Position numbers and translations under genes: made by a program. A stretch of DNA of 64,000 nt from Mucilaginibacter sp. JRF (GTDB lineage: Bacteria > Bacteroidota > Bacteroidia > Sphingobacteriales > Sphingobacteriaceae): contig NZ_JADFBY010000007.1 in assembly GCF_015223065.1 (NCBI RefSeq), forward strand, positions 146,606-210,605, in the 5' to 3' direction. Positions 1 through 6,791 of this stretch are shown piece after piece. The notes beneath the pieces were generated by a model. It was not told the origin of the DNA, searched no databases, and saw nothing but the letters and a program-made list of their open reading frames with translations. Numbering within the stretch: the stretch's first letter is position 1; each line of letters starts with the position of its first letter.

Positions 1-38
1 CAACCACCTAATAAAGCACTATCTAAAAATCGCTTCAT
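1..38 (-). CDS. Possible 5' end of a minus-strand gene cut by the window edge
   Basis: An ATG read on the minus strand (CAT at 36-38) opens a frame beginning MKRFLDSALLGG that runs off the left edge. Only 12 codons are visible, so no family can be named. The basic start followed by a hydrophobic run would fit the beginning of a membrane or exported protein, but this is a guess from very little sequence. Confidence 0.3.
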   Translation of the reverse strand, partial: MKRFLDSALLGG

Positions 39-51
39 TACTTATCCTAAA

Positions 52-75
52 CTTCTTTTGTGCAGACAAAAGAAG
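52..75. repeat. Perfect short hairpin
   Basis: CTTCTTTTGT (52-61) and ACAAAAGAAG (66-75) form a perfect 10-bp stem with a 4-nt loop. It lies in the 321-nt gene-poor stretch at the left edge. That stretch also holds the 195-278 palindrome and the 291-324 GC-rich repeat, with nothing else recognisable. There is no T-run after the stem on the plus strand, so it is noted as a hairpin rather than a terminator. Confidence 0.5.
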
Positions 76-194
76 CAAAAACTGCCGGCTACGCCCTGCC
101 CGGTGAAAGTTTCTACTTTGGCAGGGCTTGTGCTGCTCCGGGCATTTCTGATGCCGGTAGGGATAGGTTATTTACAGCTTGTGCTTTTATTTTT

Positions 195-278
195 TGTCAT
201 TTCGAGCGATAGTGAGAAATCTGCACGCGTTCAATATCAAAGCGACAGATTTCTTCTCGTACCTCGTTCGAAATGACA
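195..278 (+). repeat. Palindromic repeat family A, copy 1
   Basis: About 84 bp with ends TGTCATTTCGA...TCGAAATGACA that are reverse complements of each other, and an inner pair GAGAAATCTG / CAGATTTCT. Closely related copies occur at 12198-12284, 26925-27004 and 31032-31114. It could fold into one long imperfect hairpin. This copy has no adjoining family B element. Confidence 0.85.
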
Positions 279-290
279 AAAATGTTTTAA

Positions 291-324
291 AGTCCTCCCC
301 TCAGGGAGGATTTAGGAGGGGTTA
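291..324. repeat. GC-rich repeat family C, copy 1
   Basis: The sequence AGTCCTCCCCTCAGGGAGG followed by ATTTAGGAGGGGTTA contains internal inverted repeats. It is related to elements at about 11996-12083, 26869-26904 and 50456-50491. The stop codon of the lactonase gene (TTA at 322-324 on the plus strand) lies inside it. Confidence 0.65.
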
Positions 325-1455
325 CATCGCCGGGGTAAACTTCAAACACACCGGTTTATCAACAGGTGTTGATGCTACCATGTTGCCGATCTTGCCACTT
401 ACCGGGTCGCGTTTAAATACGTTGATAGTGTTGGTATCCTGATTGCCTACCAGCAGGAAAGCGCCTGTTGGGTCTATCACAAAGTTGCGAGGTGCTTTGC
501 CGCGGGTTGGGGTACGGTCAATAAAGGTGAGCATACCGTTTTCGCTGTTGATGGCGTAGGTCACAATTTCGTTGGCATCGCCACGGTTTGATGCATAAAC
601 AAAACGACCGTCGGGCGATACATGGATATCCGCCGCGCCTACCGCGCCCTTAAAGCCATCAGCCAGCATGGTTATTGATTGTATTTGCTTGGGCTTACCA
701 CCGTTAAACTCAAAGGCGGTTACCGCGCCGGTGAGTTCCTGCACTACGTACATGTATTTTTTATCGGGCGTAAAATCAAGGTGACGGGGGCCACTGCCCG
801 GCGATACGGTCACAAAATCAACCGGGGCAGGCTCTAAAGGCTTTGAATCGCCCTTGTCATATTTCTTTATGCTGATCTTATCCGTACCCAGGTCGGTGAG
901 CAATAAATACTTTTCATCCGGAGATAAAAATGCGCCGTGCGCGTGCGGGCCTTCCTGGCGTTGCTTGTTAACGCCGGTGCCTTTATCCTGTATAACCTGC
1001 GCCGCGGGTTTCAATGAGCCATCTTCACTAATAGGCAACGCTGCGAATGATCCGCTGGAATAATTAGCGACAAACACATGCTTCCTGTCCTCATCAACCG
1101 AGATATAGCATGGCGATGCGCCGGCGCTTTTTTGTTTGTTAATGAATGTTAGTGCGCCGCCTTTCGGGTCAAAGCTGTATGAATATACCTCGCCGTTATC
1201 GGTTTCACTTACGGCGTAAACAAACTTGTTGGTCTTGTCAACACACAGGTATGATGGATTGGGTACATCATCGCTCTGGCTTAGGTAGGCCAGTCTGCCG
1301 GTTTCGGCATAAAAACGAAATACAGATATACCCTTGCTGTTATCGGTATTATAAGCACCCACAATAAGGTCGAAAGTTTTGGGGCCTTTCTTTTTGTTCT
1401 GTGCGTTCATCATCATCGGGGCAAGCAAGGCCAGTGCCAATAGCATCTTCTTCAT
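322..1455 (-). CDS. Lactonase family protein (6-phosphogluconolactonase-like beta-propeller), secreted
   Basis: A 377-residue protein with an N-terminal signal peptide (MKKMLLALALLAPMMMNAQ). The rest resembles the seven-bladed beta-propeller lactonase family (Pgl/YbhE type), with repeated GPHAHGAFLSPDEK, GPRHLDFTPDKKYMYV and ADIHVSPDGRFVYASNRG segments. Cytoplasmic members hydrolyse 6-phosphogluconolactone, but this one is predicted to be exported, so its natural substrate is uncertain. Length fits the family. It stands alone, downstream of a terminator that closes the pseudouridine synthase gene. The stop codon falls within a spacer repeat. Confidence 0.85.
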   Translation of the reverse strand: MKKMLLALALLAPMMMNAQNKKKGPKTFDLIVGAYNTDNSKGISVFRFYAETGRLAYLSQSDDVPNPSYLCVDKTNKFVYAVSETDNGEVYSYSFDPKGGALTFINKQKSAGASPCYISVDEDRKHVFVANYSSGSFAALPISEDGSLKPAAQVIQDKGTGVNKQRQEGPHAHGAFLSPDEKYLLLTDLGTDKISIKKYDKGDSKPLEPAPVDFVTVSPGSGPRHLDFTPDKKYMYVVQELTGAVTAFEFNGGKPKQIQSITMLADGFKGAVGAADIHVSPDGRFVYASNRGDANEIVTYAINSENGMLTFIDRTPTRGKAPRNFVIDPTGAFLLVGNQDTNTINVFKRDPVSGKIGNMVASTPVDKPVCLKFTPAM

Positions 1456-1496
1456 AACTATTATTGGTATTTGTTAATGCAAGTTATGTAAAAACA

Positions 1497-1522
1497 ACAA
1501 AAAAGCCCCTTAAAAGGGGCTC
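1497..1522 (-). terminator. Intrinsic terminator of the pseudouridine synthase gene
   Basis: AGCCCCTT AAAAGGGGCT (1504-1521) forms a stable hairpin. On the minus strand it is followed by TTTTTTGTTGTTTTT. It lies directly after the stop of the minus-strand gene at 1526-2866. Confidence 0.8.
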
Positions 1523-1525
1523 ATT

Positions 1526-2866
1526 TTATAGCAGGTGCTTTAGCTGTATCAATTCTTTTTCTTCGAGATGCCTCCAGCGGCCGCGTGGCAGATCTTTCTT
1601 GGTAAGGCCGGCATACACCACCCTGTCCAGTTTAACTACCTCATAACCTAACGATTCAAATATACGGCGCACAATACGGTTTTTACCGCTGTGTATCTGT
1701 ATACCTATCTCGCGCTTGGTACCACCCTGAACGTACGATACTGAGTCGGGCTTAATAAAACCGTCTTCCAGCTCAACGCCAAATTCTATCTTGTTCAAAT
1801 CGCCCTGGGTAAGGCCTTTGCTTAATTCAACCTGGTAAAGCTTAACCACATTGCTGCGCGGGTGCGATAGCTTGTCGGCCAAATCGCCGTCATTGGTCAT
1901 CAGTAGTAAACCGGTTGTATTACGGTCAAGGCGGCCAACCGGATAAATGCGCTCCTTGCTGGCTTTCTCAACCAGGTGCATTACGGTACGGCGCTCCTGC
2001 GGATCGTCGGTAGTGGTAATATAATCTTTCGGTTTGTTCAACAGAACGTAAACCATTTTTTCGCGTTTCAGGGTTTCGCCGTTGTAGCGAACAACATCCT
2101 TAGCCGGGTCAACCTTAAAGCCAAGCTCTGATACCACTTCGCCATTAACAGAAACCACACCGGCCTCGATCAGCTCATCAGCCTTACGGCGAGAGCATAT
2201 ACCTGCATTGGCTATGTAACGGTTAAGCCTGATCAGGCCGTCATTTTCTTTTTCTTTTTTAGGCTCGCTCGGGTTTTTACGACCACGCATGGTTCTTACC
2301 GGCGCATCATTACCCTCGTGGTCGTCACGGTTGCGGGTGCGGCGGTCATCACGATATGGTTTATCGCCAAAGCCTGAGTTATCTCTTTTAAAGCCACCCT
2401 CGCCACGGCCTTTGCCACGGCTATCGCTGCCATAGCTTCTTTTTGGCCTGTCGCCGCCATCGGTAGGGCGGCCACTGTATGGTTTTGGGCGTGATGATGA
2501 ATATGGCTTTTTATCGCCAAAGTCATTACCCTCGCTGTTGCGTTTCGGTCTGTCTGTTGATTCAGAACGGCTTGAGAAAGGCCTGTCACCGCGGGGCGAA
2601 AAAGGTTTATCACCGCGGGGCGAAAAAGGTTTATCACCACGGGGTGAAAACGGTTTGTCGCCACGTGCCGAAAAGGGCTTGCGGTCGCCTGTTTTGTCTT
2701 TATCAAACTTTTTTGAGGGATTGTAGTTATCACTCGGGCCACTTTTTGCGGAGAATTTACCGCGTGGACCTGATGATGGTCTTTTTGAGTCATCACCCTT
2801 TGAGTACTTTTTAGGTGATCTGTTGGACTTGTCGTCGCGACTGTTCCCTGGTCTTTTGAATACCAT
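1526..2866 (-). CDS. RluB/RsuA-family pseudouridine synthase with a long low-complexity N-terminal extension
   Basis: A 446-residue protein. Residues about 210-270 form an S4 RNA-binding domain (RLNRYIANAGICSRRKADEL). The catalytic domain follows, with the aspartate in GRLDRNTTGLLL at about residue 314. Enzymes of this family isomerise uridine to pseudouridine in rRNA, RluB at the 23S peptidyl-transferase region and RsuA in 16S. Residues 1-205 are a disordered, Lys/Arg/Gly/Ser-rich tail with four to five KPFSPRGD-type units (plus-strand 2585-2690). Such basic tails are common on Bacteroidota RluB proteins and probably bind RNA. The exact target base cannot be read from the sequence. Confidence 0.88.
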   Translation of the reverse strand: MVFKRPGNSRDDKSNRSPKKYSKGDDSKRPSSGPRGKFSAKSGPSDNYNPSKKFDKDKTGDRKPFSARGDKPFSPRGDKPFSPRGDKPFSPRGDRPFSSRSESTDRPKRNSEGNDFGDKKPYSSSRPKPYSGRPTDGGDRPKRSYGSDSRGKGRGEGGFKRDNSGFGDKPYRDDRRTRNRDDHEGNDAPVRTMRGRKNPSEPKKEKENDGLIRLNRYIANAGICSRRKADELIEAGVVSVNGEVVSELGFKVDPAKDVVRYNGETLKREKMVYVLLNKPKDYITTTDDPQERRTVMHLVEKASKERIYPVGRLDRNTTGLLLMTNDGDLADKLSHPRSNVVKLYQVELSKGLTQGDLNKIEFGVELEDGFIKPDSVSYVQGGTKREIGIQIHSGKNRIVRRIFESLGYEVVKLDRVVYAGLTKKDLPRGRWRHLEEKELIQLKHLL

Positions 2867-3026
2867 AATTTTTTGTTTTACGCTTCTCAGCGGAGGGACA
2901 AAGTTAGGTTTTTTGTACGGATTTCACAAGTTTTTGTTTCAGCGCAAAAACAGTGTTTAACAGCTATTTAGGGTAGCTTTTTTAGTGTGAAAAAATTGCT
3001 CAAAACACTAAGCAAATTGCAAGTGC

Positions 3027-3057
3027 TTGATAATGTGATTTATATATCGTACATTTG
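3027..3057 (+). promoter_or_regulatory. Bacteroidota-type promoter for the lytic transglycosylase
   Basis: TACATTTG at 3050-3057 matches the TAnnTTTG -7 box exactly. A TTG lies 20 nt upstream at 3027-3029 in place of the -33 box. The start codon is 28 nt downstream. Confidence 0.55.
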
Positions 3058-3084
3058 CAGCGAGTTTTACATATTGTACACTAA

Positions 3085-3870
3085 ATGATAGAAAAACGAA
3101 TGACAAAAAAACACTTAATTACGTGCTCCGTAATGTTGGTGGTAGTAATCATTTCGGCTTTTGATCTTTCTAATGCAACAGTAGTTAAACGACCAAGTGT
3201 CGCACAAAATGCAGCCCGTTTCGCCCTTATTGAGGCGCCAAATGAGGAGGCAGCAGGTTTTAGTTTTGCTGATGAGGATTTGCCTGAAAACAGCAAACGC
3301 GTAAACCGCAAACTGAATTATTCGTTAAGGATGCATTCCTACACAAAAGTTCAGTCAAACATTCTGCATATCAAAGCAGAAAAATTATTTCCGGTGATTG
3401 AACCGATACTCGAGGAGTATGGCATTCCCGAAGACTTTAAGTACATCCCACTGGTTGAGTCGGGCCTTCGCGAAGGCACCTCTCGTAAGGGGGCACGTGG
3501 CCCATGGCAGTTTATGCCGGGTACCGCGCGCAGCTTTGGCTTAAAGGTAGGCAACAAAAAAGACGAGCGCCTTAATCTACGCAAATCAACCGTTGCGGCT
3601 TGTAAGTATTTAAACGAGCTGTTTGACGAGTTTGGTAGCTGGACGTTGGCCGCCGCCGCTTACAACAATGGCTCGATCAGAATTGTGAAAGCCATGCACA
3701 AACAAAATGAGGATAATTATTTCCGCATGCGCCTTAATCGTGAAACCGGCATGTATGTTTACAAGCTGGTAGCCATGAAAGAGGTTATTGAAAACCCTGA
3801 AAAGTATGGGTATGATGAATTGATGGCGCAGGTATTATTTCACCCTGCTAACTTAATGGCCTTCAATTAA
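3085..3870 (+). CDS. Lytic transglycosylase, SLT/GH23 domain
   Basis: A 261-residue protein with an N-terminal hydrophobic segment (HLITCSVMLVVVIISAF), so exported or membrane-anchored. The soluble-lytic-transglycosylase domain covers about residues 105-220: YIPLVESGL with the catalytic glutamate at residue 125, GPWQFMPGTARSFGL, and AAAAYNNG. These enzymes cleave murein glycan strands and leave 1,6-anhydro-muramic ends. It lacks the LysM repeats of MltD. Start 3085 was chosen because it follows the promoter; a second in-frame ATG at 3100 would give a more typical signal peptide. The gene is monocistronic and ends at a shared terminator. Confidence 0.88.
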   Translation: MIEKRMTKKHLITCSVMLVVVIISAFDLSNATVVKRPSVAQNAARFALIEAPNEEAAGFSFADEDLPENSKRVNRKLNYSLRMHSYTKVQSNILHIKAEKLFPVIEPILEEYGIPEDFKYIPLVESGLREGTSRKGARGPWQFMPGTARSFGLKVGNKKDERLNLRKSTVAACKYLNELFDEFGSWTLAAAAYNNGSIRIVKAMHKQNEDNYFRMRLNRETGMYVYKLVAMKEVIENPEKYGYDELMAQVLFHPANLMAFN

Positions 3871-3897
3871 CTATTACCATTTTTACGGAGCACAATT

Positions 3898-3930
3898 TAA
3901 GCCGGCCTTATATATAGGGCCGGCTTTTTT
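3898..3930. terminator. Bidirectional intrinsic terminator
   Basis: AAGCCGGCC (3899-3907) pairs with GGCCGGCTT (3918-3926) and is followed by a T-run on the plus strand. It separates the convergent transglycosylase (plus) and oxidoreductase (minus) genes. The minus strand has only a short T/A tail, so it is stronger for the plus strand. Confidence 0.8.
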
Positions 3931-3938
3931 ATTTAGGG

Positions 3939-4850
3939 CTAAAACCGCTCCTCGTGTATCTCCTTACCCGCCACTACGCCTGCCATGCCACCACTGGCAA
4001 CAGCTGCCGAAACTGCCCGCATTGGCGATGTGCTATCGCCGCAGGCAAATACACCGGATACGTTGGTTTTCTGCATCATATCAACCTTAATGTATCCTTG
4101 CTCATTAAACTCACAGCCCAGTTTTTCGGGTATATCGGTATGTTGTGTAAATGGTAAACGGGCATATAATGCCTTTAGTGAAAAGCTTTCGCCATCGCTA
4201 AATATCAGCTGATCGATATACCCATCCTGATGCTCGAATTTGCTGATGGTTGTTTCCACAATATTGATGTTGTTTCGGCCCATTGCTTCACGCTGCTCAT
4301 CAGTAAAATCAGCTTTGCCATTGGTAAAAACGGTGAGTTTTTTTGTCCAGTTTGATATGAGTTTGGCCATCTCAAAACCCATATCGCCATTGGCTAAAAT
4401 GCCCGTTTCTTCGTGCTTGTATTCATAACCGTGGCAGTAAGGGCAATGGATGATGGATATCCCCCAACACTCCGCAAAGCCCTCAATATCAGGGAATGTA
4501 TCTTTAATGCCTGTAGCTATAATTATCTTTTTGGTATGATAAACGGTATCGCTCTCGGCAATGGTCAATTCAAAATTATTGGTACTGCCTGTAACCGCTG
4601 TTGCCGTGCCGTTGAGGTATTGAACAGTAGGATAAGCCAGTACATCCTTTTTGGCGGCGGCGTGCATGTCGGCAGGTGTCCAGCCATCGTGCATAATAAA
4701 GTTGTGCGAGTGTGGTGTTTGGCGATTGCAGGGTTTGCCGCTATCGATGATCAGCGTGTTGTACAACGCCCGGCCCAAAGCCATACCGGCAGACAGCCCC
4801 GAGTTACTGCCACCAATAATGATGACATCAAATTTTGTTTGTGGTTCCAT
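3939..4850 (-). CDS. Thioredoxin reductase-like NAD(P)/FAD-dependent oxidoreductase
   Basis: A 303-residue flavoprotein. It has an N-terminal FAD-binding Rossmann motif (IIIGGSNSGLSAGMALGRA, about residues 11-29), a central NAD(P)-binding region, and a C-terminal FAD motif (GVFACGDSTSPMRAVSAAVASG). A CPYC dithiol pair lies at residues 136 and 139, where thioredoxin reductase TrxB carries its CxxC. A two-electron disulphide or quinone reductase is therefore plausible, but the partner is unknown. It follows the HxlR regulator gene on the same strand, although a terminator-like hairpin lies between them. Confidence 0.8.
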   Translation of the reverse strand: MEPQTKFDVIIIGGSNSGLSAGMALGRALYNTLIIDSGKPCNRQTPHSHNFIMHDGWTPADMHAAAKKDVLAYPTVQYLNGTATAVTGSTNNFELTIAESDTVYHTKKIIIATGIKDTFPDIEGFAECWGISIIHCPYCHGYEYKHEETGILANGDMGFEMAKLISNWTKKLTVFTNGKADFTDEQREAMGRNNINIVETTISKFEHQDGYIDQLIFSDGESFSLKALYARLPFTQHTDIPEKLGCEFNEQGYIKVDMMQKTNVSGVFACGDSTSPMRAVSAAVASGGMAGVVAGKEIHEERF

Positions 4851-4904
4851 GTTTAACAGGTATAAGAAAGTTTATGATGTGGATCTGATAAAACCGAACT
4901 CCAA

Positions 4905-4940
4905 AAAATACGGCATGGGGGTTAGCCATGCCGCAGTTTT
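4905..4940 (-). terminator. Terminator-like hairpin after the HxlR gene
   Basis: CGGCATGG (4911-4918) pairs with CCATGCCG (4926-4933). On the minus strand the stem is followed by TATTTTTT. It would end or attenuate transcription from the HxlR gene before the oxidoreductase. Confidence 0.6.
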
Positions 4941-4988
4941 TGGTTCGTATTTTTTATTGTTGATTGATGAACGATTTACCGCCCCGAT

Positions 4989-5387
4989 TTATTGCAACGA
5001 TGATCCATTTAAATCCTTATAAATTTCGAGGGCGTTGTTCTTGCTGTCCTCAATAGCCCATTCAGCCATCTCATATAGAACCTTTTTGAGCTTTTGTCCT
5101 GCCGGGGTAAGTGTGTAGGTAACGTAAGGTGGCACCACAGGCTTAGCCTCACGAATCAGCAGCTTATCAGCCTCTAATTGTTTAAGGTGCTGTATCAGCA
5201 TTTTTTCGGTAATGGCGGGTATGGCACGGCGCAATTCGTTATAACGCTTTGTACCTGATAATAAATGATATAATATGATAGGCTTCCAGTGGCCACCTAT
5301 CTTTTCCATAATATAAGTTACGGGGCATTGCTCCAGCGCAAAGCCCTTGTTTTCCTGTATGGTTGATGCTTCTTTTATTGCTGTCAT
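4989..5387 (-). CDS. HxlR-family winged-helix transcriptional regulator
   Basis: A 132-residue protein when started at the ATG at 5387. A longer reading frame upstream would overlap the divergent gene and adds an implausible hydrophobic segment. The core has the HxlR pattern: CPVTYIMEKIGGHWKPIILYHLLSG, then RYNELRRAIPAITEKMLIQHLKQLEADKLL. The cysteine in EQCPVTY corresponds to the redox-sensing cysteine of HypR and YodB, which respond to quinones, aldehydes or disulphide stress. It is divergent from an NmrA-type gene, with a symmetrical site in the 85-nt gap. Confidence 0.88.
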   Translation of the reverse strand: MTAIKEASTIQENKGFALEQCPVTYIMEKIGGHWKPIILYHLLSGTKRYNELRRAIPAITEKMLIQHLKQLEADKLLIREAKPVVPPYVTYTLTPAGQKLKKVLYEMAEWAIEDSKNNALEIYKDLNGSSLQ

Positions 5388-5405
5388 GATGATACATACT
5401 TTAGG

Positions 5406-5432
5406 GTAAGTACTTGTATAAAAGTAAGTACT
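5406..5432. promoter_or_regulatory. Probable HxlR operator between divergent genes
   Basis: Two copies of GTAAGTACT (5406-5414 and 5424-5432) lie 18 bp apart. Between them is an inverted repeat TACTT-N6-AAGTA (5411-5426). The layout resembles the TACT-N7-AGTA sites of Bacillus YodB/CatR. It is placed to control both the HxlR gene and the divergent oxidoreductase. Confidence 0.6.
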
Positions 5433-5472
5433 AATATAGCTTTGTTTCATCAAAAACAAAAAATAAAATATC

Positions 5473-6354
5473 ATGAAAATCATTGTAGCAGGGTCATTAG
5501 GAAACATCAGTAAACCACTGGCTCAACAACTTATCGCCGCAGGGCACCAGGTAACTATAATCAGCAGTAATAATGATAAAACAGCCGGGATAGAACAGCT
5601 TGGCGCACAGGCGGCTATCGGCTCGTTGAACGATGCCGCGTTTCTTACCCAAACCTTTACCGGCGCCGATGCCATATACGGTATGGTGCCGCCTAATTTT
5701 GGAAACAGCAGCATGCGCGAGGGCATGAACAAAGTAGGCCTTGCCTATGCCGAGGCCATCAAAGCATCGGGCATTAGCAAGGTGGTATTTTTGAGCAGCA
5801 TAGGCGCCCACCTGGATGGCGGTACCGGGCCGATAGCAGGTTTGCACGATGTGGAGCAACTATTAAACAAGCTTGATAGGGTGGATATAAAATATCTGCG
5901 TGCTAATATGTTCTATTTTAATTTTTTCCATGATATACCGCTTATTAAACAGGCCGGTATCATTGGCTCGAACTATCCCGCAGGTACAAGGCTGGTGATG
6001 GTACACCCTACCGATATTGCCGATGCCGTAGCCGAAGCATTGCAGCAACCATTTGAGGGCAAAAACATTAGCTACGTAGCCAGCGACGACCGTACTACTA
6101 CCGACATAGCCAAAGTATTAGGTACCGCCATTGGCAAGCCCGAACTACCCTGGGTTGAATTTACCGACGAGCAGGCCTACGAGGGCATGGTACAAGCCGG
6201 TATGCCACTCGAAGTAGCCAAAAACTACTTAGAGATGGGAACAGCGGTACGCAAAGGCATTCTGTGGACAGATCTTGATCAACAGAAACCAAAACTACGT
6301 GACCGTAAATTGGAGGATTTCGCGAAAGAGTTTGCTGAAAAGTTTAATGGTTAA
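5473..6354 (+). CDS. NmrA-like NAD(P)H-binding protein (atypical SDR)
   Basis: A 293-residue Rossmann-fold protein. It starts with IIVAGSLGNISKPLAQQLIAAG, a variant of the GxxGxxG dinucleotide motif, and continues with VVFLSSIGAH and YLRANMFYFNFF. The family covers redox-sensing NmrA and QOR2-type quinone reductases. Its position opposite an HxlR regulator fits a stress-induced reductase of an electrophile or quinone, which is an inference from context. Length is normal, and the ATG lies 41 nt after the putative operator. Confidence 0.8.
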   Translation: MKIIVAGSLGNISKPLAQQLIAAGHQVTIISSNNDKTAGIEQLGAQAAIGSLNDAAFLTQTFTGADAIYGMVPPNFGNSSMREGMNKVGLAYAEAIKASGISKVVFLSSIGAHLDGGTGPIAGLHDVEQLLNKLDRVDIKYLRANMFYFNFFHDIPLIKQAGIIGSNYPAGTRLVMVHPTDIADAVAEALQQPFEGKNISYVASDDRTTTDIAKVLGTAIGKPELPWVEFTDEQAYEGMVQAGMPLEVAKNYLEMGTAVRKGILWTDLDQQKPKLRDRKLEDFAKEFAEKFNG

Positions 6355-6412
6355 TAGATATCAAAGCCAATAAGGTTTATCTTGCATATATATTATATAA
6401 GCTAACCTTACC

Positions 6413-6697
6413 ATGATGGTATTTATTATTGCGATTATTCAAATCATTTGGTTTCTACTGCCATTTTTATGGCTGTTTTACCGAGGGATAGGATTTCTAC
6501 CAAGATTAATAATGGTAGTGCTGTTTCATTTTGTATCAGTAACAATACTTGCATTATTACAAATATTTAAAGTACAAATGTTTGCCTACGGCCCCCTTGC
6601 TTTAAATATCATTGCCAGTATTTCAACTGCCCTTTTAGGAGGCATTTTAATAATCGCACTATCAATAATCAAGAGGGCTAAGAAAGTTTGCCAATAG
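6413..6697 (+). CDS. Small hydrophobic membrane protein, unknown function
   Basis: A 94-residue protein not recognised as any family. Three hydrophobic stretches fill most of it (IIAIIQIIWFLLPFLWLFY, MVVLFHFVSVTILALLQI and a third near residues 65-88), followed by a basic end (KRAKKVC). It would sit in the inner membrane. It starts 58 nt after the NmrA gene and ends at a bidirectional terminator. AT content is higher than in its neighbours. Confidence 0.6.
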   Translation: MMVFIIAIIQIIWFLLPFLWLFYRGIGFLPRLIMVVLFHFVSVTILALLQIFKVQMFAYGPLALNIIASISTALLGGILIIALSIIKRAKKVCQ

Positions 6698-6710
6698 CAA
6701 ACCATAAAAC

Positions 6711-6747
6711 AAAAAACGCCGCTCAATTTGAGCGGCGTTTTTATTAT
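6711..6747. terminator. Bidirectional terminator between 6697 and aconitase
   Basis: AAAACGCCGCTCAA pairs with TTGAGCGGCGTTTT, with runs of A before and T after, so it can work on both strands. It separates convergent genes. Confidence 0.85.
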
Positions 6748-6791
6748 AAAAGCTTTATGCTTTGGTCTTTTAGCTTTCGGCTTAAAAAAAA

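Noticed and set aside
2581..2690. CRISPR-like direct repeats of about 24 bp
   Set aside because: The units are head-to-tail in-frame codons for KPFSPRGD without unique spacers.
2296..2796. 166-codon frame in another phase of the pseudouridine synthase gene
   Set aside because: It is His/Ala/Thr-rich and exists only because the repeated basic tail avoids stops in other phases; no domain is visible.
4413..4856. 147-codon plus-strand frame over the thioredoxin-reductase-like gene
   Set aside because: It is opposite a clear FAD-binding protein and has a Cys-rich meaningless product.
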